Part shown: positions 8,232 through 15,663 of the stretch, one piece after another
How positions within the stretch are numbered: the first letter of the stretch is position 1
How the letters are laid out: each line of letters begins with the position of its first letter
NCBI RefSeq assembly: GCF_037040815.1
Contig: NZ_CP146232.1
Span: 4,930,001 to 4,994,000, forward strand
Reading direction: 5' to 3'
DNA from: Pararoseomonas sp. SCSIO 73927
Lineage (GTDB): Bacteria > Pseudomonadota > Alphaproteobacteria > Acetobacterales > Acetobacteraceae
Length of the DNA stretch: 64,000 nt
Notes under the pieces: model-generated
Databases searched by the model: none
The model's input: only the letters and a program-made list of their open reading frames with translations
Told to the model about the DNA's origin: nothing
Translations under genes and position numbers: made by a program

Positions 8232-9032
8232 ATGCGCCTCCTTGCCCTTCTTCTCGGCCTGCTGCCCGGCCTAGCCCTGGCCCAGCCCTCCCCGACCGCC
8301 CTCTGCCGGGCCGCCATCGCCTCGGCTGAGCGGGAATATGGGCTTCCCGCAGGGCTCCTGGCCGCCATAGGCCGGGTCGAATCCGGCCGGCGCGATCCTG
8401 CAACCGGCGAGAGCGGCCCATGGCCCTGGACGATGAACGCCGAGGGGGCCGGCAAATTTTTCTCCTCCAAGGCGGAAGCGGTTGCCGAGGTGCGGCAGCT
8501 CCGCGCCGGGGGGATGCGGTTGATCGACATCGGCTGCATGCAGATCAACCTGCACCACCACCGCGATGCCTTCGCCTCCCTCGAGGACGGCCTCGATCCC
8601 CTGACCAACGCCCGCTATGCCGCGCGCTTCCTCAAGGGGCTGCACGCCGCGAGCGGGGACTGGATGGTGGCGGCGGGCCACTACCACAGCCACACCCCCG
8701 CCCGGGCAGAGGCCTATCGTGCCCAGGTGGCCCTGCGCCTGCCGGAGGAGCAGCGCCAGGCCGGCGCCGCCCCGGCCTGGCAGCCCGGCTGGTCCGGCGC
8801 GCCCGCCGGATCGCGCTTCCCCGCTACCACCGCCTCCACCCCCGGCATGAGCATCCGCGCCGCCCCGCCGCCCACCATCATGCGGGCGGGCACGGCCGAC
8901 TCCGGCGAGCGCAGGCGCGGGCTGGACGCCTACCGGGCCATGGCCATCCCGCTGGCCGTTCCGTCGCCCGTTCCGCTGGCCGTCCGGGCAGCGCCGATCC
9001 CCTTGCGCGGCCTCCAGGGCGGGCGTGGCTAG
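8232..9032 (+). CDS. Secreted lytic transglycosylase (SLT-like)
   Basis: Predicted periplasmic murein lytic transglycosylase. An N-terminal signal peptide (MRLLALLLGLLPGLALAQ) precedes an SLT-type lysozyme fold: GLPAGLLAAIGRVESG with the likely catalytic Glu, IDIGCMQINLHHH, LDPLTNARYAARFLKGL and WMVAAGHYHSHTP. The remaining C-terminal 100 residues are Pro/Ala-rich and probably unstructured. I prefer the ATG because it puts the signal peptide at the very N-terminus; a GTG at 8223 would add three residues. It starts about 70 bp from the divergent sRNA promoter. The architecture resembles small conjugation- or T4SS-associated SLT proteins, but no such genes are near. Confidence 0.85.
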   Translation: MRLLALLLGLLPGLALAQPSPTALCRAAIASAEREYGLPAGLLAAIGRVESGRRDPATGESGPWPWTMNAEGAGKFFSSKAEAVAEVRQLRAGGMRLIDIGCMQINLHHHRDAFASLEDGLDPLTNARYAARFLKGLHAASGDWMVAAGHYHSHTPARAEAYRAQVALRLPEEQRQAGAAPAWQPGWSGAPAGSRFPATTASTPGMSIRAAPPPTIMRAGTADSGERRRGLDAYRAMAIPLAVPSPVPLAVRAAPIPLRGLQGGRG

Positions 9033-9039
9033 GGGCGCT

Positions 9040-9948
9040 TCACGGCGCGCGGCCCGTCGCCATCGCGGGCACCGCGCCCCGGATTACCCCGGCCACCTCC
9101 TCCAGGGCTTCCGCGCGCGGGTCGGAAGCGCGAACCAGCAGCACCACCTCGCGCCCCAAGCCTTCGGGCAGGGGCGCGTACTCCACGAGCCCCTCGACCG
9201 GCCCGAGCGTCGCGGCGGCCATGGCCGGCATCAGGGAGGATCCCTCACCCGCCGCGACCATGTGGCGCAGCATCTCGAGCCCGGTCGCGTGCCGCGCCCC
9301 GGGTGGGGCGCCCATTCCGCAGGCGGCCAGGGTCTGGTCCCGCAGGCAGTGGCCCTCCTCCAGCAGCAGCAGCTCCCCCTCCTCGGGCATCCCGGCCGGC
9401 GCCCGGGCCGGCCGCCCCGATGGCTGCATCAGCAGGAAGGGCTCAACGAAGAGCGGCAGGGCACGCAGTGCCGGATCCGCCGAGCCGGCGCAGCACAGCG
9501 CCGCGTCCAGGGAGCCCGCCTTCAGCGACTCCCGCAGCTCGGCGGTTCGCGACTCCGCCAGCACCGCGCGCATGGCGGGGAAGGCCTCTCGCAGCGGGCG
9601 CAAGATCCGGGGCAGGAGGTAGGGACCGAGCGTGGGGATGGCGCCGAGGCGGAAGGAACCTGCCAGCGGTTCGCCCCCTTCCGCCCGCGCGGCCAGCAGC
9701 AGGGCCCGTGCCTCGCGCACCACCACGGCGGCGCGGGCCAGCACCGCCTCCCCGCGCGCGGTGACGAGGACGCGGCCGGGCAGCCGCTCGAAGACGGCGA
9801 CGCCGAGCAGCCCCTCCAGCTTCCGGATCTGGGCCGAGAGGGCGGGCTGGGACACGCCGCAGCTCTCCGCCGCGCGGCCGAAATGGCGCTGCTCCGCCAC
9901 GGCGAGCAGGTATTCCAGGTCGCGAAGGGACAGGCCGGCGAGGGACAT
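9040..9948 (-). CDS. oxyR: Hydrogen peroxide sensor OxyR (LysR family)
   Basis: LysR-type activator of peroxide defence. Residues 1-60 form the winged helix (DLEYLLAVAEQRHFGRAAE, SQPALSAQIRKLE). The redox pair is Cys201 and Cys210 in GHCLRDQTLAAC, with the same nine-residue spacing and neighbours as the E. coli OxyR disulfide, which is what separates it from other LysR proteins. Length 302 aa fits. ATG start. No katG or ahpC is adjacent, so its targets lie elsewhere, possibly including dps at 34.8 kb. A near-palindrome at 9968-9987 just upstream may be its own operator. Confidence 0.9.
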   Translation of the reverse strand: MSLAGLSLRDLEYLLAVAEQRHFGRAAESCGVSQPALSAQIRKLEGLLGVAVFERLPGRVLVTARGEAVLARAAVVVREARALLLAARAEGGEPLAGSFRLGAIPTLGPYLLPRILRPLREAFPAMRAVLAESRTAELRESLKAGSLDAALCCAGSADPALRALPLFVEPFLLMQPSGRPARAPAGMPEEGELLLLEEGHCLRDQTLAACGMGAPPGARHATGLEMLRHMVAAGEGSSLMPAMAAATLGPVEGLVEYAPLPEGLGREVVLLVRASDPRAEALEEVAGVIRGAVPAMATGRAP

Positions 9949-9967
9949 GGCCCATCCATAACCCGTC

Positions 9968-9987
9968 CCTATCGATTAATGAATAGG
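9968..9987. promoter_or_regulatory. Possible OxyR operator upstream of oxyR
   Basis: CCTATCGATT/AATGAATAGG is a 20-bp inverted repeat with 8 of 10 positions matched, 20 bp before the oxyR start, in an AT-rich island. LysR regulators commonly bind such dyads next to their own gene, and the ATAG/CTAT half-sites resemble OxyR contacts, but the spacing (10 nt between CTAT and ATAG) is not the classical 7. Confidence 0.4.
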
Positions 9988-10055
9988 ACTGTATTGGTCT
10001 TTATCGCGCCGCTGGGCGATCTCCCCTTTGGTGTAGCGCGGAGGCGGGCGGCAGC

Positions 10056-10202
10056 ATGCGAAAGACGACCAGGCTGGCCCCGGCGCCCACGGCCCGGCGC
10101 AACGGCGGGCGCCGGCGCGGGGCGATGAGCCCGGCCGGGCGCGCCGCGCTTCGCCTCCTGATCCAGCTCGTCGCCGCGCGCCGGACCGGGCCGACGCCCT
10201 GA
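10056..10202 (+). CDS. Possible small basic protein
   Basis: A 48-codon frame starting ATG, preceded by GGAGG 11 bp upstream, encodes a very basic peptide (MRKTTRLAPAPTARRNGGRR at the N-terminus, then a hydrophobic stretch LRLLIQLVAARR). It sits in the gap between oxyR and the D-aminoacylase gene. Arg/Ala/Gly-rich frames arise easily by chance in this DNA, so evidence is weak; the AT-rich promoter-like segment at 9970-10015 is the main reason to list it. Confidence 0.25.
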   Translation: MRKTTRLAPAPTARRNGGRRRGAMSPAGRAALRLLIQLVAARRTGPTP

Positions 10203-10325
10203 CCGCCCCTGCTGCCCGCGCCCCCTGGCCCGGCCCCTGACACGGGAAAAGGCTTGAGAGCCCGCCCGGACCGGCACCTGCCCGCGACGCCCAGCGCCGA
10301 CGGGCTGCGCTTCCGGGCCGGAGAG

Positions 10326-11792
10326 TCAGCGGTTCCGCGTCAACAGCCGCCCCGGCTTCTCCCCCGTGGCGCCTCCCCGCCTGTCACCCTGCGCGGCGAG
10401 GTAGGTGGGAACGCCGTTGCACCACACCTCCTCGATCCCCTCGCTGATCTGCTTGGGGCTCTCGAAGGTCGCGCGGTCCCGCACCGTGTGGGGGTCAAAG
10501 AGGACGATATCGGCGTAGGCGCCCTCGCGCAGGACGCCGCGATCCACCATTCCGAAGGTCTCGGCCGCCTTGCCCGTCATCTTGTGGACCGCCGTCTCCA
10601 GACTGAAGAGCTTCACGTCCCGCACGTAGTGGCCGAGCACGCGCGGGAAGGTGCCCCAGAGCCGGGGGTGCGGGTGCGCGTCGTGCGGGATGCCGTCCGA
10701 GCCGATGATGGACATGGGATGCGCCATGATCCGGCGCACATCCTCCTCGTCCATCTGCCAGGTCACCTGCCCAGCCGGCAGCAGCCGCGCGGCGGCGGAC
10801 CGGATGTCCGTGTTCCAGCCGCGGGCGATGTCCTTGATGTACTTCCCCGCCATCTCCGGGTGCGGGATCGACCAGGTGACCATCACCTCCACGTCGTCGC
10901 GCAGCTTGTCCGGCATCAGCACGGTGGAGCCCGCAGGGTAGGGATAGACGTCGTAGCTCACGGCCTGGGTACGCGCGTACTCCGCGATCAGCGGCAGCGT
11001 CTGGGTGGAGCGCCCGTAATTCTCGGGCATGGAGCACTTGTGGTGGCTGATATGGACGGAGACGCCGGCGCGCTTGCCGATCCGCGCCGTCTCCTCGATG
11101 GAACCGAGGATGCGGTCCGCCTCGTCGCGCATGTGCGTGCAGTAGAGGCCGCCGAAGGGCCGGATGGCCTCAGCCACCGCGATCACCTCCTCCGTCGTCG
11201 CCTCGGCATTGGGCGGGTAGTAGAGGCCGGTGGAGAAGCCGCTCGCCCCCTCCCCCATCGATTGCTTCACCAGGTCGTGCATCCGCGCGATCTCGGCGTC
11301 CTTCGCCGGACGGTACACGTCGTTGTTCATGGTGCGCGCGCGCAGGGTCTGGTGGCCGACGAAGGCGTAGGTGTTCACCTCGCTGCCCTTCGTCTTCAGC
11401 GCGTGGGCGTAGTCCCCGAAGCTCTCGAAGGTGTACCAGCTCTCCTCGCCCAGCAGGTCCAGCGGCGGCACGGGGCGCGTGGTGAAGCGCGCGGGCGCGA
11501 GGCTGACGCCGCAATTGCCCACCACCACCGTCGTCACGCCCTGGCTCGTCTTGCAGGTCGTGCACTCCGGCCCGCAGAGCACGGCGCGGTCGTCATGCGT
11601 GTGGCTGTCGATGAAGCCGGGCGCCACGGCCTTGCCGGTGGCGATCACCTCCCGGTCCGCCGTTGCGCCGCCCAGGTCGCCCACGCCCACGATCCGGTCT
11701 CCCCGCAGCCCGATATCGCCGGCGCGGCGCGGCGCGCCGGTGCCGTCGAACAGGGTGGCGTCGCGGATGATCGTGTCGCAGCGCAGGGCCAT
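10326..11792 (-). CDS. N-acyl-D-amino-acid deacylase (D-aminoacylase)
   Basis: Amidohydrolase-superfamily enzyme that releases D-amino acids from N-acyl derivatives, zinc-dependent. The 488-aa product shows the metal-site motifs: PGFIDSHTHDD near residue 75, CGVS and GFSTGLYYPP, GLYCTHMRDEAD, VHISHHKCS and GSDGIPHDAHPHPRLWGTFPR near 370, followed by FGMVDRGVLREGAYADIVLFDP, the usual closing beta-strand region. I start at the ATG with GAGAGG eight bases upstream; an ATG 27 bp earlier lacks a site. It lies downstream of the Tyr/Arg-tailed small protein gene on the same strand, about 200 bp away. Confidence 0.92.
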   Translation of the reverse strand: MALRCDTIIRDATLFDGTGAPRRAGDIGLRGDRIVGVGDLGGATADREVIATGKAVAPGFIDSHTHDDRAVLCGPECTTCKTSQGVTTVVVGNCGVSLAPARFTTRPVPPLDLLGEESWYTFESFGDYAHALKTKGSEVNTYAFVGHQTLRARTMNNDVYRPAKDAEIARMHDLVKQSMGEGASGFSTGLYYPPNAEATTEEVIAVAEAIRPFGGLYCTHMRDEADRILGSIEETARIGKRAGVSVHISHHKCSMPENYGRSTQTLPLIAEYARTQAVSYDVYPYPAGSTVLMPDKLRDDVEVMVTWSIPHPEMAGKYIKDIARGWNTDIRSAAARLLPAGQVTWQMDEEDVRRIMAHPMSIIGSDGIPHDAHPHPRLWGTFPRVLGHYVRDVKLFSLETAVHKMTGKAAETFGMVDRGVLREGAYADIVLFDPHTVRDRATFESPKQISEGIEEVWCNGVPTYLAAQGDRRGGATGEKPGRLLTRNR

Positions 11793-11928
11793 GGCGTCGC
11801 CTCTCGAGGGATCGTCCATGTTGCACCCGGGAGGACCCGCGATCCAGCGCCGCGTCACCGACCCCGAGGCACCAGTCCGTCCGGCCGGCCCGGTCCCGCC
11901 GCCTCAAGGGCGCGGGTGGGGCAGAGCA

Positions 11929-11970
11929 GAAGTGCCCCGTTCAGCTTGCCCCATCCAGCTTGCCCCGTCC
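11929..11970. repeat. Three tandem 14-nt units
   Basis: AGCTTGCCCCATCC (11943-11956) and AGCTTGCCCCGTCC (11957-11970) are adjacent, with a third degenerate copy (GAAGTGCCCCGTTC, 11929-11942). On the minus strand this reads CTGGATGGGGCAAG-type units, starting about 20 nt after the stop of the small Tyr/Arg-tailed protein. The unit length and the CTGANNNGGCA flavour match arrays at 47.5 and 49.5 kb. Confidence 0.7.
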
Positions 11971-11988
11971 GGAAAGCCGGGTGCGACT

Positions 11989-12237
11989 TCAGCGGTAGTA
12001 GCGGTAGTAGTAGCGGCGCACGCGGTAGGTGCGGTAGATCCGCCGGTAGTACTGAACGGGCAGTACCACCTCTCCGATGACGGACGGCGCCGCGAATGCG
12101 AGGGCCGGGCGAAGATCGTTCGCCGACGCCGTGCCTGGCGCGGCCAGCCCCAGGCCTGCCGTGAGGCCGAGGCCGGCAACCACGAGAAGGCTGCGCAGGC
12201 AGGCGCCGCGATTCCGTCCGGTTGAGTTTTCCCGCAT
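11989..12237 (-). CDS. Small secreted protein with Tyr/Arg tail
   Basis: An 82-aa product of unknown function. AAGGAG lies six bases before the ATG, the best ribosome site in this area. Residues 10-40 form a signal peptide (GACLRSLLVVAGLGLTAGLG then LAAPGTASAN), so the mature protein is about 42 aa. The last 20 residues (YYRRIYRTYRVRRYYYRYYR) are only Tyr, Arg, Ile, Thr and Val, a cationic aromatic tail. Such tails could bind nucleic acid, lipid A or polysaccharide, or be cross-linked; none is shown. Its gene is monocistronic or co-transcribed with the D-aminoacylase downstream. Confidence 0.75.
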   Translation of the reverse strand: MRENSTGRNRGACLRSLLVVAGLGLTAGLGLAAPGTASANDLRPALAFAAPSVIGEVVLPVQYYRRIYRTYRVRRYYYRYYR

Positions 12238-12479
12238 GCGGGGCTCCTTCTCGACGTTCAGCGCAGCGGGAAGCCGCTTCGATCCGCCGCCGCGCATCGA
12301 GGGCGCAAGAGCCCGGGCCGCTTGTTGCGATTTCGGCTCGACACGAAACAGGGTATTTACATCACGGAACTTACTCGGACCGTAGCGGAACAGTGTCGCC
12401 GAGCTGCCAGGTGTGCCCCGACAGATTGGCAGGAGTGCGGCGCATTCGGTTCGGGTGGGGTCGAACGCAGGGCAACCCC

Positions 12480-13562
12480 ATGCCGCGCGGGGCCGTTCCC
12501 GCACACGACCCCCGCCAGGATCCGCCCCATGTCCCCTCGTCACCCCGGCCCTGCCACTTGACGCCCGACGAGGCACGCCGTGCCTTTGAGGGCGCGCGAC
12601 GCGGCTTCGACCCGTCCCGCCCTCCGCTCGTCCTCTGCCATCACGACGCGGACGGGCTGGCGGCCGGGGCCATCCTCGCCCGCGCCCTGCCCGGGGCCGC
12701 GGCGCGGGTGATTGGCCGCGGCGAGGGTGCCTGGACGGAGGAGACGGCGGCGGAGGTTCGGGCGCGCGATCCGGGCGGGCTGCTCGTGGCCGATCTCGGC
12801 ACACGCGCGGCGGCCGTCGTGCCGGGCCTGCCCACCGCCGTGCTGGACCACCATCTGCCGATCGGCGACACCGCTGCGCCCGCGGGCGTGACGGTGATCG
12901 CCGGGCACGACACGGAGCCGCAGCCTTGCTCCGCCCTCATCGCCCACTGGTGCGCGGGCGGGGAGGATCCCTGGCTGGCGGCCATCGGCATCCTCGGCGA
13001 TTTCGGGGACAAGGCGCCCTTTCCCGAACTGGCCGATGCCCGCAAGCGGCACGGGATCGGCGTGCTGAAGGAGGCGGTGGCCCTGCTCAACGCGCCCCGC
13101 CGCGCCGCCTCCGGCGACGCCTCCGCGGCGCTGGCCCTCCTCCTCCGCGCGAGCGGCCCGCGCGAGGTGATCGACGGCTCCCAGCCCGAAACCGCGATCC
13201 TGGCCGCGGCGCGGGAGGAGGTGCGCGCGGCGCTGGACGCCGCCCGGCGCGTGCCGCCGAAGGTTTCAGGGGAGGTCGCGCTGATCCGCGTCCACACGCC
13301 CTGCCAGGTGCATCCGCTCGTCGCGCAGTCCTGGGTCTCCCGCCTGCGCGGCAAGGTCGTCATCTGCGCCAACACCGGCTACCGCGAGGGGTGGGTCCAT
13401 TTCGCCGCCCGCTCTTCGGATGGCCGCGACCTCATCGCCTTCCTGCGGGAGCGCGCGCCGGACCACGCGGGCGAGAACTTTGCCCAGGGCCATGCGCGGG
13501 CAACGGGCGGGATGCTGACGCCGGACGCCTGGGCCGAGTTCCTGGGCCGCCTGGGCTACTAG
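12480..13562 (+). CDS. DHH-family phosphoesterase
   Basis: Predicted manganese-dependent phosphoesterase related to RecJ/NrnA-type enzymes that cleave short oligonucleotides or cyclic dinucleotide products. The DHH domain has LVLCHHDADGLAAGAI (51-66), LLVADLGT and VLDHHLP with D123-H124-H125. The C-terminal part includes ICANTGYREGWVHFAARSS and a GENFAQGHARATGG stretch resembling the DHHA1 GGGH segment. I start at ATG with AGGG seven bases upstream (360 aa); TTG at 12558 would give 334 aa. Its stop overlaps the convergent UPF0178 stop. Substrate is not predictable from sequence. Confidence 0.82.
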   Translation: MPRGAVPAHDPRQDPPHVPSSPRPCHLTPDEARRAFEGARRGFDPSRPPLVLCHHDADGLAAGAILARALPGAAARVIGRGEGAWTEETAAEVRARDPGGLLVADLGTRAAAVVPGLPTAVLDHHLPIGDTAAPAGVTVIAGHDTEPQPCSALIAHWCAGGEDPWLAAIGILGDFGDKAPFPELADARKRHGIGVLKEAVALLNAPRRAASGDASAALALLLRASGPREVIDGSQPETAILAAAREEVRAALDAARRVPPKVSGEVALIRVHTPCQVHPLVAQSWVSRLRGKVVICANTGYREGWVHFAARSSDGRDLIAFLRERAPDHAGENFAQGHARATGGMLTPDAWAEFLGRLGY

Positions 13563-14047
13563 AAACCCCCGGGCGGGATGCGGAATGCCGGCGGGGCGGG
13601 GCGCATGGCCGCCGCCGTCGCCGCGTCCAGCGCGACGAGGAAGCGCTGCCGGTCCGCCCCGGTGAAGGCGGCGTTCCGCGTCTCCATCCCTGTCTCCCGC
13701 ATGTGACGGGAGATCTCGCGGCCGGCCAGCGCGCCACCGATATTCGCTTCCGTCCACGCATGGCCGCGCGGCGAGACGGAGAGCGCCTTCTTGGCCAAGC
13801 ATCGCGCCGCGAGCGGGATGTCGGCGGTGACGCAGATGTCGTTCGGCCCGATCGCCTCCACGATCCAGTCGTCGGCCGCGTCCGCGCCCTCCTCAACGAT
13901 CACGCGGCGGACGCCGTCGGGCAGGCGCACGCCGCGCGAGCCGTTGGAGACGACGGTGACAGGCAGCGAGAGCCGCCGCGCCACGCGAAAGACCTCGTCC
14001 CGGACGGGGCAGGCATCCCCGTCCACGTAGATGTGGGGGGTGCTCAG
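13559..14047 (-). CDS. UPF0178 (YaiI/YqxD) family protein
   Basis: Conserved protein of unknown function with a PIN/FLAP-nuclease-like fold suspected for the family. Typical motifs: IYVDGDACPVRDEV at the start, VVSNGS, EEGADAADDWIVEA, ITADIPLAA-like CVTADIPLAARC, and ALSVSPRGHAWTEANIG. About 162 aa, normal length. The start is unusual: the conserved first strand leaves no ATG, GTG or TTG, and the best choice is CTG at 14047, which overlaps the hyuB stop (CTGA) just as other genes here overlap with ATGA or GTGA. A GTG at 14026 would cut into the first strand. It is last in the SDR-hyuA-hyuB transcript. Confidence 0.82.
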   Translation of the reverse strand: MSTPHIYVDGDACPVRDEVFRVARRLSLPVTVVSNGSRGVRLPDGVRRVIVEEGADAADDWIVEAIGPNDICVTADIPLAARCLAKKALSVSPRGHAWTEANIGGALAGREISRHMRETGMETRNAAFTGADRQRFLVALDAATAAAMRPAPPAFRIPPGGF

Positions 14048-15663
14048 AGCAGGCCATCCGCTTCGTCGCGCGCCACCAGGGCCGGGTCGCGCTGCGCCGG
14101 ATCGCCCATGCCACCGCCGCCGGGCAGCTTGAGCAGCAGCCGCTTGCCCTTGGGGATCACCTGGAAGCCCTTCGTGCGGAGAAGCGTGCCGTCCGTCAGC
14201 CCCACCCAGCCCGGCGCACCCTCCCCGCCGCCGTCGCGGCCCTTTGGCGGGTTCGCCACGCGGTCGAAAATGGCGTTCACGGCGAATTCCGCGTCGTTCT
14301 TCCCGCCGATCTCCATCACCTGCCCCAGCCCGCCGCGGGTGCGCCCGGCACCGCCGGAACCCGGCCGCAGCTCCTTCTTCCAGAAGATCACGGGGGCGAC
14401 GTTCTCCGTCGCCTCCACCGGCATGGTCCGCACGCCGGAGGGGAAGGCGGTGCCGTCCAGCCCGTCCTGCCCCGGGCGCGCGCCGGTGCCGCCGGAGTTG
14501 AAGGTGATCACCTCGAAATCCGGCAGCTCCGCATCCGCGCCGCTGACCTGCCCGCCGCCGCGCAGGGGCGGGTTCCAAAGGCAGGAGGAGCCCTCCGCTG
14601 TCACGCGATCCGGCACGGCCTGGTGCAGGCAGCCCATCATCAGGTCCGGCAGGAGCTGCCCGACGACGTGGCGCACCGCCACGGGATAGGGCCGCGGCGC
14701 GTTCAGGATGCAGCCGTCCGGAATCTCCATGCGGAAGGGCAGCAGGGAGGCCCAGTTGTTCGGCACCTCCGGCGCGACCACGCACTTGATGCCGAAGCAG
14801 GCGTAGGCGCGCGTGTAGGCCGCCGGCACGTTGATGCCGCGGCCGGAGAGGCCGGAGGTTCCCGCGTAGTCGACGGTGATGTTCTCCTCCGCGATCGTCA
14901 TGCGGGCGCGAAGCGTGACCGGCGCCTCGTAGCCGTCCGAGCTGATATCCGCGGAGAACTCGCCGCGCGGCAGTTTCGCGATCTCGGCCAGCGTCGCGCG
15001 GGAGGAGGCCTCGAAGACGGACTCCGCGAGGCTGTCGAGCGAGTCCATTCCGAACTCGTCCATCATCTCCACCAGCCGCCGGGCCCCCGCGTCGTTGCAG
15101 GCGCAGAGGGAGTAGACGTCGCCCTCCAGCTCAGCCGGCGTGCGGGTGCCGGCGCGCAGGATGTCGAAGAAGGTCTCGTTCGCCTCGCCCCGGTCGAAGC
15201 ACTTCACGATAGGGATGTAGAGGCCTTCCTCGAAGACCGAGCGCCCCTCTGGCCCCATGCCCAGCCCGCCCACGTCGATCACGTGCGCCGTGTTGGCGAA
15301 GAGGCCGACGATGATGCCGTTGCGGAAGGCGGGGGTGACAACCGTGAGGTCGTGCAGGTGCCCCGTGCCGAGCCAGGGGTCGTTGGTGATGTAGTGGTCC
15401 CCCGCCTTCATCGACTCCGCCGGGAACTTCGCCAGGAAGTGGCCCACGCTCTCCATCATGGAGTTCACGTGCCCCGGCGTGCCCGTGACGGCCTGCGCCA
15501 GCATCCGCCCGCGCAGGTCGAAGATGCCGGCGGAGAGATCGCCCGCCTCCCGCACCGTGGTGCTGAAGGCGGTGCGGATCATGATCTGCGCCTGCTCCTC
15601 CACCACCGCGATCAGGCGGTTCCACTGGATCTGCCGCTGGATGGCGGCCAGCGCTTCACTCAT
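14044..15663 (-). CDS. hyuB: Hydantoinase B/oxoprolinase family protein
   Basis: Partner subunit of HyuA in ATP-dependent ring opening of hydantoins or 5-oxoproline-like lactams. The 539-aa product has the family landmarks: REAGDLSAGIFD near residue 45, GHVNSM, AGDHYITNDPWLGTGHLHD, TAHVIDVGG, EEGLYIPI, SDGYEAP, and a C-terminal glycine-rich GSGGAGRTRGGLGQ. ATG start overlaps the hyuA stop by 4 bp. The exact substrate cannot be read from sequence. No allantoinase, dihydropyrimidinase or carbamoylase is next to it. Confidence 0.9.
   Translation of the reverse strand: MSEALAAIQRQIQWNRLIAVVEEQAQIMIRTAFSTTVREAGDLSAGIFDLRGRMLAQAVTGTPGHVNSMMESVGHFLAKFPAESMKAGDHYITNDPWLGTGHLHDLTVVTPAFRNGIIVGLFANTAHVIDVGGLGMGPEGRSVFEEGLYIPIVKCFDRGEANETFFDILRAGTRTPAELEGDVYSLCACNDAGARRLVEMMDEFGMDSLDSLAESVFEASSRATLAEIAKLPRGEFSADISSDGYEAPVTLRARMTIAEENITVDYAGTSGLSGRGINVPAAYTRAYACFGIKCVVAPEVPNNWASLLPFRMEIPDGCILNAPRPYPVAVRHVVGQLLPDLMMGCLHQAVPDRVTAEGSSCLWNPPLRGGGQVSGADAELPDFEVITFNSGGTGARPGQDGLDGTAFPSGVRTMPVEATENVAPVIFWKKELRPGSGGAGRTRGGLGQVMEIGGKNDAEFAVNAIFDRVANPPKGRDGGGEGAPGWVGLTDGTLLRTKGFQVIPKGKRLLLKLPGGGGMGDPAQRDPALVARDEADGLL

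Larger units (their letters stand above)
9949..10325. other. Intergenic region between oxyR and D-aminoacylase
   Basis: About 380 bp. The first 65 bp are AT-rich and hold the oxyR dyad; the rest is highly GC-rich with one doubtful 48-codon frame (10056-10202). I see no tRNA, terminator with T-run or mobile-element remnant. Confidence 0.6.

Noticed and set aside
14048..14785. Upstream extension of the UPF0178 gene
   Set aside because: It overlaps hyuB out of frame and is Arg/Gly/Pro-rich; the family begins at the first beta-strand.
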